NCBI RefSeq assembly: GCF_003265225.1
Contig: NZ_CP022013.1
Span: 405,001-469,000 of the forward strand
Direction of reading: 5' to 3'
From: Mergibacter septicus
GTDB taxonomy: Bacteria > Pseudomonadota > Gammaproteobacteria > Enterobacterales > Pasteurellaceae
DNA: 64,000 bases
Shown: positions 38,905 through 50,100 of the stretch, one piece after another
Layout: each line of letters begins with the position of its first letter
Position numbering within the stretch: position 1 is the first letter of the stretch
Made by a program: the position numbers and the translations under genes
The notes under the pieces: generated by a model
Database searches by the model: none
Seen by the model: only the letters and a program-made list of their open reading frames with translations
Told to the model about the DNA's origin: nothing

Positions 38905-40653
38905 TTAACCATTAAATTGTATTTGATAGAGTTGGGAATATGCACCATTTTGGGCGATTAAATTTTTGTGTGTACCACGTTCAATAATTTTGCCCTGATC
39001 GATCACTAAAATTTCATCCGCTTTTTCGATGGTTGAAAGACGATGAGCAATCACTAAAATCGCGCGATCTTGTTGCAATTCTTCTAATGCAGTTTGAATT
39101 GCGTGTTCGGATTCTGCATCTAACGCTGAGGTTGCTTCATCTAAAATTAAAACAGAAGCCTTGCGTAATAATGCTCTTGCAATCGCTAAGCGTTGGCGTT
39201 GCCCTCCAGAAAGTCCTGCTCCGTTTTCGCCGATAACAGTATCTAATCCTTGAGGGAGTTTTTCAATAAATTCCATTGCGTGGGCAGCTTTTGCTGCAGC
39301 AATAATTTCTTCACGGCTGTATTTGTCGATTGCAGCATAAGCAATATTATTGGCAATGGTATCATTGAATAGATGTACTTGTTGGGAAACAACTGCACAG
39401 TGTTGACGTAAGCTCGCTAAGGTATAGTCTTTAATATTATGTTGATCAAGCAGAATTTGACCTTGTTTTATATCATAAAAACGGGTTACTAAATTTGCGA
39501 TAGTCGATTTACCTGAGCCAGAACGCCCAACTAGAGCGATAGTTTTACCTTTAGGTAAATTAAAAGAAATATCGGTTAAAGCTGCTTCTGAACTATTATC
39601 ATAATGGAATGTTACTTGTTCAAAGCGTAAGTTACCAGCGACTGTTGTTGGTGCATAAGTCCCCTGATCTTGTTCTGGTTGCATATCCATTAACTCAAAC
39701 AAGGTTTGACAAGCTGCCATACCACGTTGGAATTGAGCATTAACGGAAGTAAGAGATTTGAGTGGGCGTAATAAAGCAAACATTGAGGAGAAGACGAGTG
39801 TAAAAGAACCCGCACTTAACGTTGCTCCCATAATGGTTGGGATCGTTGCAAGATAAAGGACGATAGCTAATGCAAATGATGCAATGATTTGTACAATAGG
39901 ATCAGAAATGGCACTCATTGCCATCATTTTCATACTTTTTCGACGCATATCATCGCTAACGTGATTAAAGCGTTCTTCTTCTATTTGTTGTCCACCAAAG
40001 GAAATTACGACACGATGTCCTTTCAACATTTGTTCTGCACTACTAGTAAGAATCCCCATTGAGTCTTGCATTTTTTTACTTAAACGGCGGAAGTGCTTTG
40101 ATACGATGCTAATTAAAATTGCAATAATTGGTCCTATTACAAATAGCACTAAGGTTAAATGCCAACTGGTATAGAGCATTAAAGCAAGTAGTGAAATAAC
40201 GGTGGCGGTTTCTTTTACAATAGTAATTAAGGCACCAGATGATGAGTTGGCGACTTGATCGGTATCATAAGTAATACGTGACAGCAGTTTACCAGCCGCA
40301 TTTTGATCAAAAAAGCTCACCGGCATATACATTAAATGTTTAAACAGTTTTTGCCGCATTTTCATCACAATCTGTCCTGATACCCAACTGAGGCTATAAT
40401 CCGAAACGAAACTGCTTAAACCACGTATCATTATTAAACCGATCACAATAAAAGGTAACACTTTGAGGAAAGCGAGATCCGCATCACCAAAGCCTTTATC
40501 TAATAATGGTTTTAATAAATAGAGTAAGCCTGCTTCAGTTGCGGCATTAAAAAGTAGTGCGATAATTGCAATGATAATACCTGTTTTATGTTGCCAAATG
40601 AGTGGCCAAAGGCGTTTAAATGTTTGACGAGTAGAATAATCTTTATTGTTCAT
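38905..40653 (-). CDS. msbA: Lipid A export ATP-binding/permease protein MsbA
   Basis: MsbA flips lipid A-core across the inner membrane. The half-transporter of 582 residues has six helices (about residues 20-320), then an ATPase with Walker [10 protein letters not shown], signature LSGGQRQR, Walker [13 protein letters not shown] and switch IAHRLS. It is the first gene of the msbA-lpxK-ycaR-kdsB-uvrC run on the minus strand. Confidence 0.96.
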   Translation of the reverse strand: MNNKDYSTRQTFKRLWPLIWQHKTGIIIAIIALLFNAATEAGLLYLLKPLLDKGFGDADLAFLKVLPFIVIGLIMIRGLSSFVSDYSLSWVSGQIVMKMRQKLFKHLMYMPVSFFDQNAAGKLLSRITYDTDQVANSSSGALITIVKETATVISLLALMLYTSWHLTLVLFVIGPIIAILISIVSKHFRRLSKKMQDSMGILTSSAEQMLKGHRVVISFGGQQIEEERFNHVSDDMRRKSMKMMAMSAISDPIVQIIASFALAIVLYLATIPTIMGATLSAGSFTLVFSSMFALLRPLKSLTSVNAQFQRGMAACQTLFELMDMQPEQDQGTYAPTTVAGNLRFEQVTFHYDNSSEAALTDISFNLPKGKTIALVGRSGSGKSTIANLVTRFYDIKQGQILLDQHNIKDYTLASLRQHCAVVSQQVHLFNDTIANNIAYAAIDKYSREEIIAAAKAAHAMEFIEKLPQGLDTVIGENGAGLSGGQRQRLAIARALLRKASVLILDEATSALDAESEHAIQTALEELQQDRAILVIAHRLSTIEKADEILVIDQGKIIERGTHKNLIAQNGAYSQLYQIQFNG

Positions 40654-40737
40654 AATCTGTCTATCTAATTGAAATTAAGTCGCTATTCTACCTATATTCG
40701 AGTTGTGATCCAACTATTCGGCTTTTTTATTGCTGGA

Positions 40738-43215
40738 TTAATCAGGGGTAACTAGCTGTTTATACCAAGCTGAAAAGCGAGAACGTGCTGTATGGATAGC
40801 GATATTGTCGCTGGAAAAAATGATTCGTACTTGGCCAACGATACCACTGTTGTAATATTGAATATTTAATTTTTGTAAACGTTCAGTTACCTCAGAATGA
40901 GGAAAGCGCCATTGATTAAAACGCCCAGCTGAGATTAATGCAATTTTGGGTTGTGTACGTTGCAAAAAAGCGAGAGAACTAGAGCTTTTACTGCCGTGAT
41001 GTGCAATTTGTAATACATCAACTTGGGTTAATTGAGGTAGTAATGCGAATTCTTGAGCTTGTTCAATATCCCCCGTTAATAATACAGAATAATTTTTATC
41101 CTGAAGCTGTACCACACAAGAATGAGGATTTTTTGCTTTTTTAACGGGGGTAGAATTAAAAGGAAATAAAAATGTTAAGGTTAGTCCTTGCCAAGATAAT
41201 TTTTTTCCTGAATAGCAATATTGATGTTGTTTTTCCCCATAGCTGGTTAAGGAAGGGCTAATCAAGTTGAGCATAGGGAAAACCTTGAATAAGGCTTTTG
41301 CACCACCGCTATGATCATTATCATCGTGGCTTAAAATTAAGGTTTCAGGGATTAATCCTTGCCGTTGTAGATAGGGCAAAATTTCTAATTCTGCCATACT
41401 GCCATTTTTCCAAGAACTCCCACTATCAAAGATTAATGTTCGTTGATTTTTGACAATCAGCATAGCAAGCCCTTGTCCGACATCAAGCATTTCTACTTGC
41501 CATTTAGTGTTATCTGTTTGTGTTGATGTTAAATGATAGTAGTACACCCCTAAAATAGTGATGCAGAATAGATCAGCAAGGAGTAAATGCAATAAAACTT
41601 TACTTGAAAGTAAACGAGAACGGTTTATTGAAAATAATGGAGGTGGTGATAATGTTAATCGATATTTAAGTTCAGGAGGTTTCGGTGGTGAAACTTGTAT
41701 CAAATAGAGTAACAGAAATAAGAAGAGCAAAAATATAACAACAAATAGGGTAATTTGGAGCTGTTCTAGTTGTGAAATAGGTTGCCATTTTTGTTGTGAT
41801 TGTAGATGTTGTACCGCAAAGTCTGCAACAGCGTTAGCAAATTTCCAAGGAATTAAATTAAAACTTAAAATAGAGAGTAAAATTAATGGCACTAATATTA
41901 AGCTAAAAAGTGGTACTAACCATAGATTGACCAAAAATGATGACCACGCAATTCCTTGAAAAAAGAACAGTTGAATGGGAAGAAAAAGAATAGTTAAACC
42001 AAGTTGTAAATGAATTAAAGCGACTAACCATTTTATTAACCAGCTAAATTTATTTTGTGATTGAGTGAGAGAGGTGTTTCGCCAAAGTAAGCTTGAAAGA
42101 GGAAATAATTGATTCCAAAACAATATGGCTGTTACTGCTAAAACGGATAACCAAAAGCTATCAGAAAGTAGTGTAAGAGGATCAAAGAGCAATAAAATAA
42201 CCACTACTCGTAATAGAATTTGCCAGTGCGTCCAGTGATAACGAGATAAACCTAAGCATAATATGAGGCTAATAGCGATGATCGCACGTTGTGTTGGAAT
42301 GGCAAAACCAGCTAGAAAACTATAACACAAAGCAAGCAAGAGTCCACAGCAGTGTGGAAATAGAGGGGTGATTTTAGCGGTTGGTAACAGCAGTTGAAAA
42401 CAACGACCACCTGACAATCCGAATAAAAAAGCTAAGCCAATATGTAAACCAGAAATAGCAATTAAGTGTGCGGTACCTGTCTGTTGAAAATTTTTGAGCT
42501 GTTGTGGGGATAAACGGAATTTTTCACCAAAACCAAGAGCGAGAAGTAAGCCTTGTTGAGAGAGCGTATCTGTTGCTTGAATAGCTTTATATAATAGACG
42601 ATCTCGCCATTGTTGAGGAGCGTGTAATAAGTTTGCAGATTTTACACTGCCTCTACCATCAAGATGATTTGCATATAACCAAGTTTGTCGATCAAAACCA
42701 CCAAAATTAAGTCTTGAATTAATTGGACGTAAGCGTAATGTAGCTTGCCATTGTTGCCCAGCTAAAACGATAGTTTTGGGTTGCCAGTTAAGATAGAGGC
42801 GATAAGTCTGTTGATTATTTAATTTTGCACTTGCGATAACAGTTTGGTACTCCCCTTGATGGAGTACTTTTTCAATTTTTAAGATGGTGGTGTGTGAACT
42901 AGGTAAACTTGCCACCGTTTTTGCACGCAAAAGGGCTTGATTGATATTTAGTTGTAACCAAATAAAGAGAGATAAACACCCTAGTAAAAGGATGGTGATT
43001 TTCAGATAACCTAATTTAGGTGGGTAGAAAATGAGGACACAGAGATAGAGTATAGTAAATAGGCTGATGCACCATAGGTAAGAGGTTGGAAATAGGAATT
43101 GTTGGGGAAGAATTAAGACGAAGGTAAAAACAATGCAAAAGAGGCTTAATGCTCGATCAGATAAAAGTGTTGTGAGGATTATTTTGGTGGTATTTAAAGT
43201 TGAAAAATTTAGCAT
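40738..43215 (-). CDS. comEC: DNA internalization competence protein ComEC/Rec2
   Basis: This inner-membrane DNA channel of 825 residues takes up one DNA strand during natural transformation (Rec2 in Haemophilus). Many membrane helices form the competence domain, with the conserved block TGTAHLIAISGLHIGLAFLFG. The C-terminal metallo-beta-lactamase-like nuclease domain has DSGSSWKNG, SHDDNDHSGG and HHGSKSSSS. The frame is intact from start to stop, so transformation competence is plausible. The start lacks a strong ribosome site. Confidence 0.94.
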   Translation of the reverse strand: MLNFSTLNTTKIILTTLLSDRALSLFCIVFTFVLILPQQFLFPTSYLWCISLFTILYLCVLIFYPPKLGYLKITILLLGCLSLFIWLQLNINQALLRAKTVASLPSSHTTILKIEKVLHQGEYQTVIASAKLNNQQTYRLYLNWQPKTIVLAGQQWQATLRLRPINSRLNFGGFDRQTWLYANHLDGRGSVKSANLLHAPQQWRDRLLYKAIQATDTLSQQGLLLALGFGEKFRLSPQQLKNFQQTGTAHLIAISGLHIGLAFLFGLSGGRCFQLLLPTAKITPLFPHCCGLLLALCYSFLAGFAIPTQRAIIAISLILCLGLSRYHWTHWQILLRVVVILLLFDPLTLLSDSFWLSVLAVTAILFWNQLFPLSSLLWRNTSLTQSQNKFSWLIKWLVALIHLQLGLTILFLPIQLFFFQGIAWSSFLVNLWLVPLFSLILVPLILLSILSFNLIPWKFANAVADFAVQHLQSQQKWQPISQLEQLQITLFVVIFLLFLFLLLYLIQVSPPKPPELKYRLTLSPPPLFSINRSRLLSSKVLLHLLLADLFCITILGVYYYHLTSTQTDNTKWQVEMLDVGQGLAMLIVKNQRTLIFDSGSSWKNGSMAELEILPYLQRQGLIPETLILSHDDNDHSGGAKALFKVFPMLNLISPSLTSYGEKQHQYCYSGKKLSWQGLTLTFLFPFNSTPVKKAKNPHSCVVQLQDKNYSVLLTGDIEQAQEFALLPQLTQVDVLQIAHHGSKSSSSLAFLQRTQPKIALISAGRFNQWRFPHSEVTERLQKLNIQYYNSGIVGQVRIIFSSDNIAIHTARSRFSAWYKQLVTPD

Positions 43216-43582
43216 ACAAATAAAAGAATGAGATAATTGGATAATTACTCTATCTTAATTGTCTAGAATTTTAGTGAATAGATCTCTAAAATTGAAATCA
43301 AGATCGCAAAAATAGTGTTTACTTTGAGGTGGAATAACCTTCCTTAGCTTAAATTGTGCAGAATGGTGAAAGAAAAATAGCGTAAATATGGAAGGGGAGG
43401 TTATGAAAAAATAATATTTTTCATTTGCTAAAAGCTTAATCTTCTGCTATTTATATCGCCTTTTTAAAAAACTGTAATAAGTTATAGGGGAAAGTCCCTA
43501 GAAGAATCACAATTTTTTATCGGATTAAGTTGTTTTAACCGTGATGAATACACTGGTTATACTATAATCCCAAGGAGATCAA
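43216..43582. other. Intergenic region between comEC and dksA
   Basis: These 367 bases carry no supported gene. RBS AAGGAG for dksA is at the right end. A promoter-like TTAACC (43535-43540), 17 bases, TATACT (43558-43563) lies just upstream, but would leave a leader of only about 14 bases, so the true dksA promoter may be farther left. No CRP-S type competence site for comEC was identified with confidence. Confidence 0.5.
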
Positions 43583-44032
43583 ATGACGGCAACTACTTCA
43601 AAAGCCACGCTTAGTCTTTTAGCACTTGCAGGTGTAACCCCATATCAAGAAAAAGCTGGGGAAGAGTATATGAATGATGCTCAAATTGAACATTTCAAGA
43701 AAATCTTAAAAGCTTGGCATGCCCAAATTGTTGATGAGGCGAATCGTACCGTTGCTCATATGCAAGATGAAGCTGCAAATTTTCCAGATCCTGCTGATCG
43801 TGCAACCCAAGAAGAAGAATTTAGCTTAGAGTTACGTGCAAGAGATCGTGAACGTAAATTGTTAAAAAAAATAGAACGAACATTGAAGAAAATTGAAACA
43901 GACGATTTTGGCTATTGTGAATCTTGTGGTGTGGAAATTGGGATTCGTCGCCTTGAGGCTAGACCAACTGCAGATTTATGTATTGATTGTAAAACATTAG
44001 CAGAAATTCGTGAAAAACAGATGATTGGCTAA
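43583..44032 (+). CDS. dksA: RNA polymerase-binding transcription factor DksA
   Basis: DksA enters the RNA polymerase secondary channel and acts with ppGpp in the stringent response. The protein has 149 residues. A coiled coil (about 35-110, with the tip DPADRA) precedes the four-cysteine zinc finger [34 protein letters not shown] is 6 bases upstream. A hairpin follows the gene, then pcnB, the conserved dksA-pcnB order. Confidence 0.96.
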   Translation: MTATTSKATLSLLALAGVTPYQEKAGEEYMNDAQIEHFKKILKAWHAQIVDEANRTVAHMQDEAANFPDPADRATQEEEFSLELRARDRERKLLKKIERTLKKIETDDFGYCESCGVEIGIRRLEARPTADLCIDCKTLAEIREKQMIG

Positions 44033-44070
44033 TAATTATTTAATTAGTATAATTATTTCAGATGTAAATG

Positions 44071-44106
44071 AATTCTCTTTCTTAGTGTTAGGCTAGAAAG
44101 AGAATT
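44071..44106 (+). terminator. Hairpin between dksA and pcnB
   Basis: AATTCTCTTTCT and AGAAAGAGAATT form a 12-bp stem with a 12-base loop, 38 bases after the dksA stop. The following bases (TCGCTT) make a poor T run. It may terminate partially or mark the 3' end of dksA mRNA. Confidence 0.6.
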
Positions 44107-44147
44107 TCGCTTATTAGCTATTAAGTAAATTTAAGCTTATTAATTTA

Positions 44148-44162
44148 AAGAGGTGGATTATT
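44148..44162 (+). promoter_or_regulatory. Ribosome binding site and probable AUU start codon of pcnB
   Basis: AAAGAGGTGG (44147-44156 region) is a good Shine-Dalgarno sequence. It is followed at 44157 and 44160 by two ATT codons in the pcnB frame, with no ATG or GTG before the conserved catalytic region. The frame from here reads ILSYIRGIFTSPKRKKENTV, a basic amphipathic start like that of E. coli PcnB. E. coli pcnB is known to start with AUU, which keeps the enzyme scarce. I favour 44160 (5 bases from the ribosome site). The TTG at 44265 has no ribosome site. Confidence 0.75.
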
Positions 44163-47100
44163 TTAAGTTATATTCGTGGCATTTTTACGTCCCCAAAACG
44201 TAAAAAAGAAAATACAGTAAAAGAAAGTACTCAACCTATCCTAGAGCAAGCACCTAGCCAAAGTTTGGTGGAGAATACGGTAAAAACAAATAAAAAGGTA
44301 AAAAATCATAAAAAATCCACTTTAAAGAAAAAAACTTACCGAGCTTCAAGTAAAGGAATTTATCCGAATCAAATTAGTCGTAATGCGTTATTTGTTATTG
44401 AACAGTTACAAGCCAAAGGGTTTGAAGCTTATGTGGTGGGTGGATGTTTAAGAGATATTTTATTAGGTAAAAAAGCGAAAGATTTTGATATTGCGACTAA
44501 TGCACGCCCAGAGCAAATTCAGAAAGTATTCCAACGTCGTTGTCGAATTATTGGTCGTCGTTTTCGTTTAGCTCATATTTTATTTGGGCGAGAACTGATT
44601 GAAGTGGCGACATTTCGTGCCTCTCACACAGAAGCGACCAATAATGCTTTTGCAAAACAGAATGATCAGGGAATGTTATTGCGAGATAATGTTTATGGTA
44701 ATTTAGAAGATGATGCTCAACGTCGGGATTTTACTGTAAATGCCCTCTATTATGATCCGCAAACAGACTCCCTATATGATTTTTTTAACGGTTTACAAGA
44801 TCTTAAACAAGGAAAGTTAAGCTTAATTGGTGATCCAATTAAACGTTATCAAGAAGATCCCGTGCGGATGCTAAGAGCAATTCGTTTTATGGCGAAGTTA
44901 GATATGTTTTTAGCACCTACAACCGCAGAACCCATCAAACAGACAGCTTCTTTATTACAAAATATCCCAGCAGCACGTTTGTTTGATGAAAGTTTAAAAC
45001 TGTTACAAAGTGGTTATGGTTTAAAAACCTATCGATTATTGCGAGAGTATGGATTATTCCAACAGTTATTCCCATTATTAGTGCCTTTTTTTACTGCTAA
45101 GGGGGATAGTTATACTGAGAAGATGATTGTCGCCGCGTTAGGTTCAACCGATGAGAGAATTAGAGATCAATTAAGAATTAATCCTGCTTTTTTATTTACT
45201 GCTTTTCTTTGGTATCCATTGCGAGAAAAAATCGAGATATTAAAGAACGAAGGAGGGTTAAATAATCATGATGCTTATTCTCTTGCCAGTACGGAGCTGC
45301 TAGCGGAATTAGGTCGTCGAGTTGCCGTTTTATGCCGTCATATGGTAACGATACGAGATATTTGGATGTTACAATTACATTTGAATAAATGTACAGGAAA
45401 GCGTCCTCAGCTGACATTTGAGCATCCAAAATTTAGAGCAGCTTATGATCTATTAGCAATGAGAGCTGAGATTGAAGGAGGAGATGTGATTAAATTAACT
45501 GCGTGGTGGCATGAATATCAACTAAGTACCACACAACAACGAGAGGCGTTAGTTCAGATTGAAGGTCAACGTCAATCTAAAACAAAGCAAGATAAAAAGA
45601 AAAAATATCAGCACCGTATTAAACGCAAAAAGAGCCATTCTAAAAAAGCGGCTCTTGCTGTAGCAAGTACGGTTTTAGTGGCAGGTCTAGCCAAAGGGGC
45701 TATCGTAACTAATAAAGTTCCTTATTCGGATTATCTAGATTTTGGGCAAAATAAAGGGATTTTTACTCCAGGTAGTACAGGATTAGAAATTAAAGATGTT
45801 AACGGGACAACCGTAAAAGTACTTGACTTACCGATGATAGATTTTGCTGTGCAAAATATTGATGGGAGATATGCGACTTTAACCGATGTAAATCAGATTT
45901 CTTCAGTAAAACATAACGGTGGATATCAGAGTGTTCGTTTTGGTAATAGCGATTTTAATTATCGTCTTGTTACACGAAATAATTTTAATCCTTATACTTT
46001 TAAAGACAAACATTATAGTGCGGATTACCATACACCAAGATTAAGTAAACTTGTCACAGAAGTTGCGCCTATTGGGTATTTAGAAGGTACACAAGAAAAT
46101 ATGGAGAAGGTATTTAATTCCGATGAGTATGGTAATTTTCTATATAGATCAGGTACAGGTATTCAGAAAGTAGTAGATACTAAAGATGGAAATAAACACC
46201 AATTTCTTGCCGAAGGTTATTACTATGCTGTGGGTGGTATTAGTAATAAAGTTGGAGGAGCTAATTATAACCAAGGAAGAAACTTTTATTTTATTAAAAC
46301 ACTTGGCTCAACTAATGAAATGACCTCTCCCGGGGAAGGGATTAATAGCCCGCTTCCTTTTGTGGCACAACCAGGGGATTCAGGTTCAGGTCTTTTTGCT
46401 TATCATAAAGCAAGTAAAAAATGGGTATTAATCGGAGTTGCACATACTTATGGGTTAGAGAAAGGTTATTACTCTGGGTATAATGGTGGTGATACTGGCT
46501 ATCAAAGTATTCCAGCAAAATTTAATTTTACGAAAAAAGATTTTAATGAAATTCCGTTAGAAATTTCTGAAAATACCGATTTTTATCGCTTGCCTTATGA
46601 AGAATCTGATAAGTTTAATTATGGCAAATACTGTATCACTACCAGTCGAAATAATGCTGGCTTAGAATGTTCTTTTAATGATACTTGGTTAGGTAAGACT
46701 AAAGATAGAGTAAAACCAATCTATAAACATCAAACTCAAGATGATGCCGATAATAATACGGGAAATGAGTTTGTGTTTACTTCTAAGAAACCAGAGGAAA
46801 CGCTTGAATTGAGGATTAAATCTGATATTAATCAAGGTGCTGGTTATCTTCAATTTAAAAATGGTAAATGGAATGTGGTCTCCACGACTGCAGAAAATGC
46901 CAAAGCAAATACTAGCTTCACCTATGAAGGGGCAGGTATTATTGTAGATCAAGGTGCGGAAGTCAGCTGGGATTTAACAGGGAAAGCTAATGATGGCCTG
47001 CATCGTATTGGTGCTGGTACTTTAACCATTAATAATAGAGGTAAAAATCCCGGTTACTTTAGAGTTGGAGATGGTGTTACCTATTTGAATACGCAAGAAC

Positions 47101-50100
47101 AGGCATTTAATCAAATTGTACTCACTTCTGGGCGTGCTAAAGTTGTACAAAATACATCTAATGCGGTGTCAGGTAATGAACTTTACTGGGGCTTTAGAGG
47201 GGGTATTTTTGATGCAAATGGTTATAGCCATAATATTGATCGTAATGATATCGGTATTAAGTCGGCGAATGATCTTGGCGGAATTTATACCAACAGTAAT
47301 CAGGAGAAGAGATCAACACTTATCTTTGCACCGGGCGGAGAGTATAGTCGTGAGAGTAAAGAAAGTGTTCTAGATTCTAGTAAAAATATTTGTTCAGGTA
47401 ATAAATCAAAATATGTAGGTCAGTTGGCTTATTGTGAGGGGAATAATACTTTTAAAATTAATAATACAGGTATAACAGTAGCTGATAATAAGCGTTACTT
47501 CTTTACGTTAAGAACAGGTCAATCACAGGTTGGCAATCTTGATAATAAAGGCGTTCGAATAAATAATAATTTTATTGAACTGAGTGCTGGGAATTATGAA
47601 ACAGCAAAAGAAGAAGGAAAAATCATCTTACAAAAATACTACCACCGTGCTTTTCACGGTCAAGTTACTGATAATGTTGATTTAAAACTTCAATATGCAG
47701 CTATTCCAACTAACCTCTCAGATTTTAGTAAAACCTTGATTGATACTGTTGGTCTGTCAGGACGTTTTGCTTTTGATGGTAAGGTGGATATTAAAGGTAA
47801 GGTTGAAGTTGAAAATGCGAATCTTATTTTCCAAGGTAAACCTGTAAGACACGGAGTAGTTACTGCTATCAGTCAAACTAATCTGGAAAAAGCCTATGGT
47901 ACTGATAAGATTAATGGTCAACTTAATGCTCCTCGAACACCAACCCATAAAGATCAAACCGATTGGGAAGAGAGATATTTTGGGGCTAATTCGTTATCTA
48001 TCAAAAATGGTCAGCTTGAAGTAGGCAGAAACGCTGTTGCAGCGTTAACGGGTAATAGTTCAATTAGTCAAGGTGTTCTTCACGTTGGAGTTGGAAAAGC
48101 AGTCTTTGATAGTAGAGATGAATTATCAAGATATAATTCAACCTTTACCTTTGAAGATATTGTGAAGCCAACTGGGAAAGAAAGAGCGGTACTTTATGCC
48201 GATAAACTTAACTTAACGCATTCAGATTTAAATGTTTCTAATGCTTTATTTTTTGGTGAGGTAAGCAACGATCAGAATTCTCATATTAATGTTACTGATC
48301 AGAGTACTTTCATCTTTAATCCAAAATCTTCAGCAGTGGCTAGTAGAGGAAGAAGTGCCTTAACTCAAGAGCCAACCTTGCATAATTTTACTTTAGAGAA
48401 TAGTGATCTCTCATTCTTCCTGAATGCAGATAAAAATTTCTATCAAGTAAAAGCAGGCGATTTTAGCCATTTGGGTGATGCTTTCCAACATCTTCCAAAC
48501 ATTGAGCATTTTAAAACAGGGGAATTACCGACTTTAACACTTGATAATCCTAACCTTACTAACAGTACTGTTTCTGTTTTAGTGAGAGGAAGTGATCAAA
48601 AAGCTTCAACTGTTAAATTAACAGGAAATGTTCAAGGTGGGAATAATACCCTGAAAGTTGTAGAGATCGATCATAACTATCCTCAAGTTTATAGTATTCC
48701 TCTAGCGGAAGCACCTAAAACAGTTGCAGAAAGTTATTTTACTATCGGTGAGATTGTTAAAGGCTTTACTGTCTATGAACCTAATTCTAAAGTAGTAGAA
48801 GAAGGGGATAAGAAAGTTTGGACACTTTATCGTGAGAAAAGTGCCGAAGATGTCAAAGCTGAAGAAGCGGCTCGTTTGATAGCTGAAGCAGAAGAAGCAC
48901 GTAAAAAAGCAGCTGAGGAAGAAGCTAGACGTAAAGCGGAAAAAGAGGAAGCAGATAGACAAGCAGCTTTAGCAGAAGCGAAACGTCAAGAAGAGTTGAA
49001 ACGTCAAGCAGAGGAAGAAGAAAGACGTCAAGCAGCATTAAAACGTCAGGAAGAAGAAAAACAGCAAATAGCAGATGAAAAACAACGCCAAGCTGAAGAA
49101 GAAGCTTTAAGAAAACAAGAGGCTAAACTCCAAGATAGAGTCGTGAGACGTCAAAGAAGAAGTCTTTTTAATAGTCAACCAGAAGAAGCGTTAGAGACAG
49201 ATGATATCGATATTGATGATGGTGATACGACAGAATTAAGTGAAGATCAATTTTTGGCTGATTTCTTTACAGCGGGTAACAATAATACGGTGATTGATCG
49301 TGCTGTTTCTGCTATGTATAGCCCGATTTTCACTGCAACTTCTTTAGTACCAAATTTGGTTAATAGCCCTCTCCTACAAGATCTCTTTACGGAGAATTCG
49401 GCGATTAAAGCGGAGGTATCTTCTTCTGCCCGTCAAATAGATAATAGCGTAGGGAATTTTGGGACTAATCCATATGTGCGACAAGACGGTTTTTCTACTC
49501 TAGTTAGCTTTGATAACTATAATGCTAAGCATAAAGCGTATGATCTTGGTTCATCTACTGCGATGTTATCATTAGGTACAAACTATAAATCTCAAGGTTC
49601 AAACTACCAAGTCTTATTGCATTATGGTAAATCGAACTCAAAGGATAACAAAAGAAACCAGAATTTATCATCAAGTGAGAATTTAGGGTTTACCCTTGGT
49701 TACCAAACTTTCTTAACTGATAACTTAGCAGCAGCGATTAGCTCTTCTTATTACCATAATAAAGAAAAAATGGATCTTTCTTGGTTAAATCTTTCTGCAA
49801 CAGAAAAACAACCAATAGATCTTTTTATGACTAGCGGTCTTTTGGCTTATCGTCATAAGTTAAGTGATAGTTTATCGGTAATAATGAGTCAACAGCTCTC
49901 TTACCTTACTGCTAATAGTTATCGTTTTAAAGATAAAAATGTAGAATTGATGATGTCTTCTTCATCATTGATAAATTCTTTAACTGGTACGACTTTCCAG
50001 TATATGGGAGATGGTGGTAGATTAAGATTGGCGTTAGCACTTTATCTCAATTATAGTTCTAATCCTGGTACTATTACTTTAAAAGACGATTATAAAGTGC

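Noticed and set aside
44265-44267. TTG as the pcnB start codon
   Set aside because: It lacks a ribosome site and would drop a coding-like N-terminus (ILSYIRGIFTSPKRKKENTV...) that follows a strong ribosome site with an ATT codon.
45500-45800. A hidden frameshift or stop separating PcnB from the autotransporter
   Set aside because: I read the codons one by one across the junction; the frame is open and the PcnB tail, hydrophobic segment and mature protease start all fall in the same frame. A sequencing error cannot be excluded without reads.
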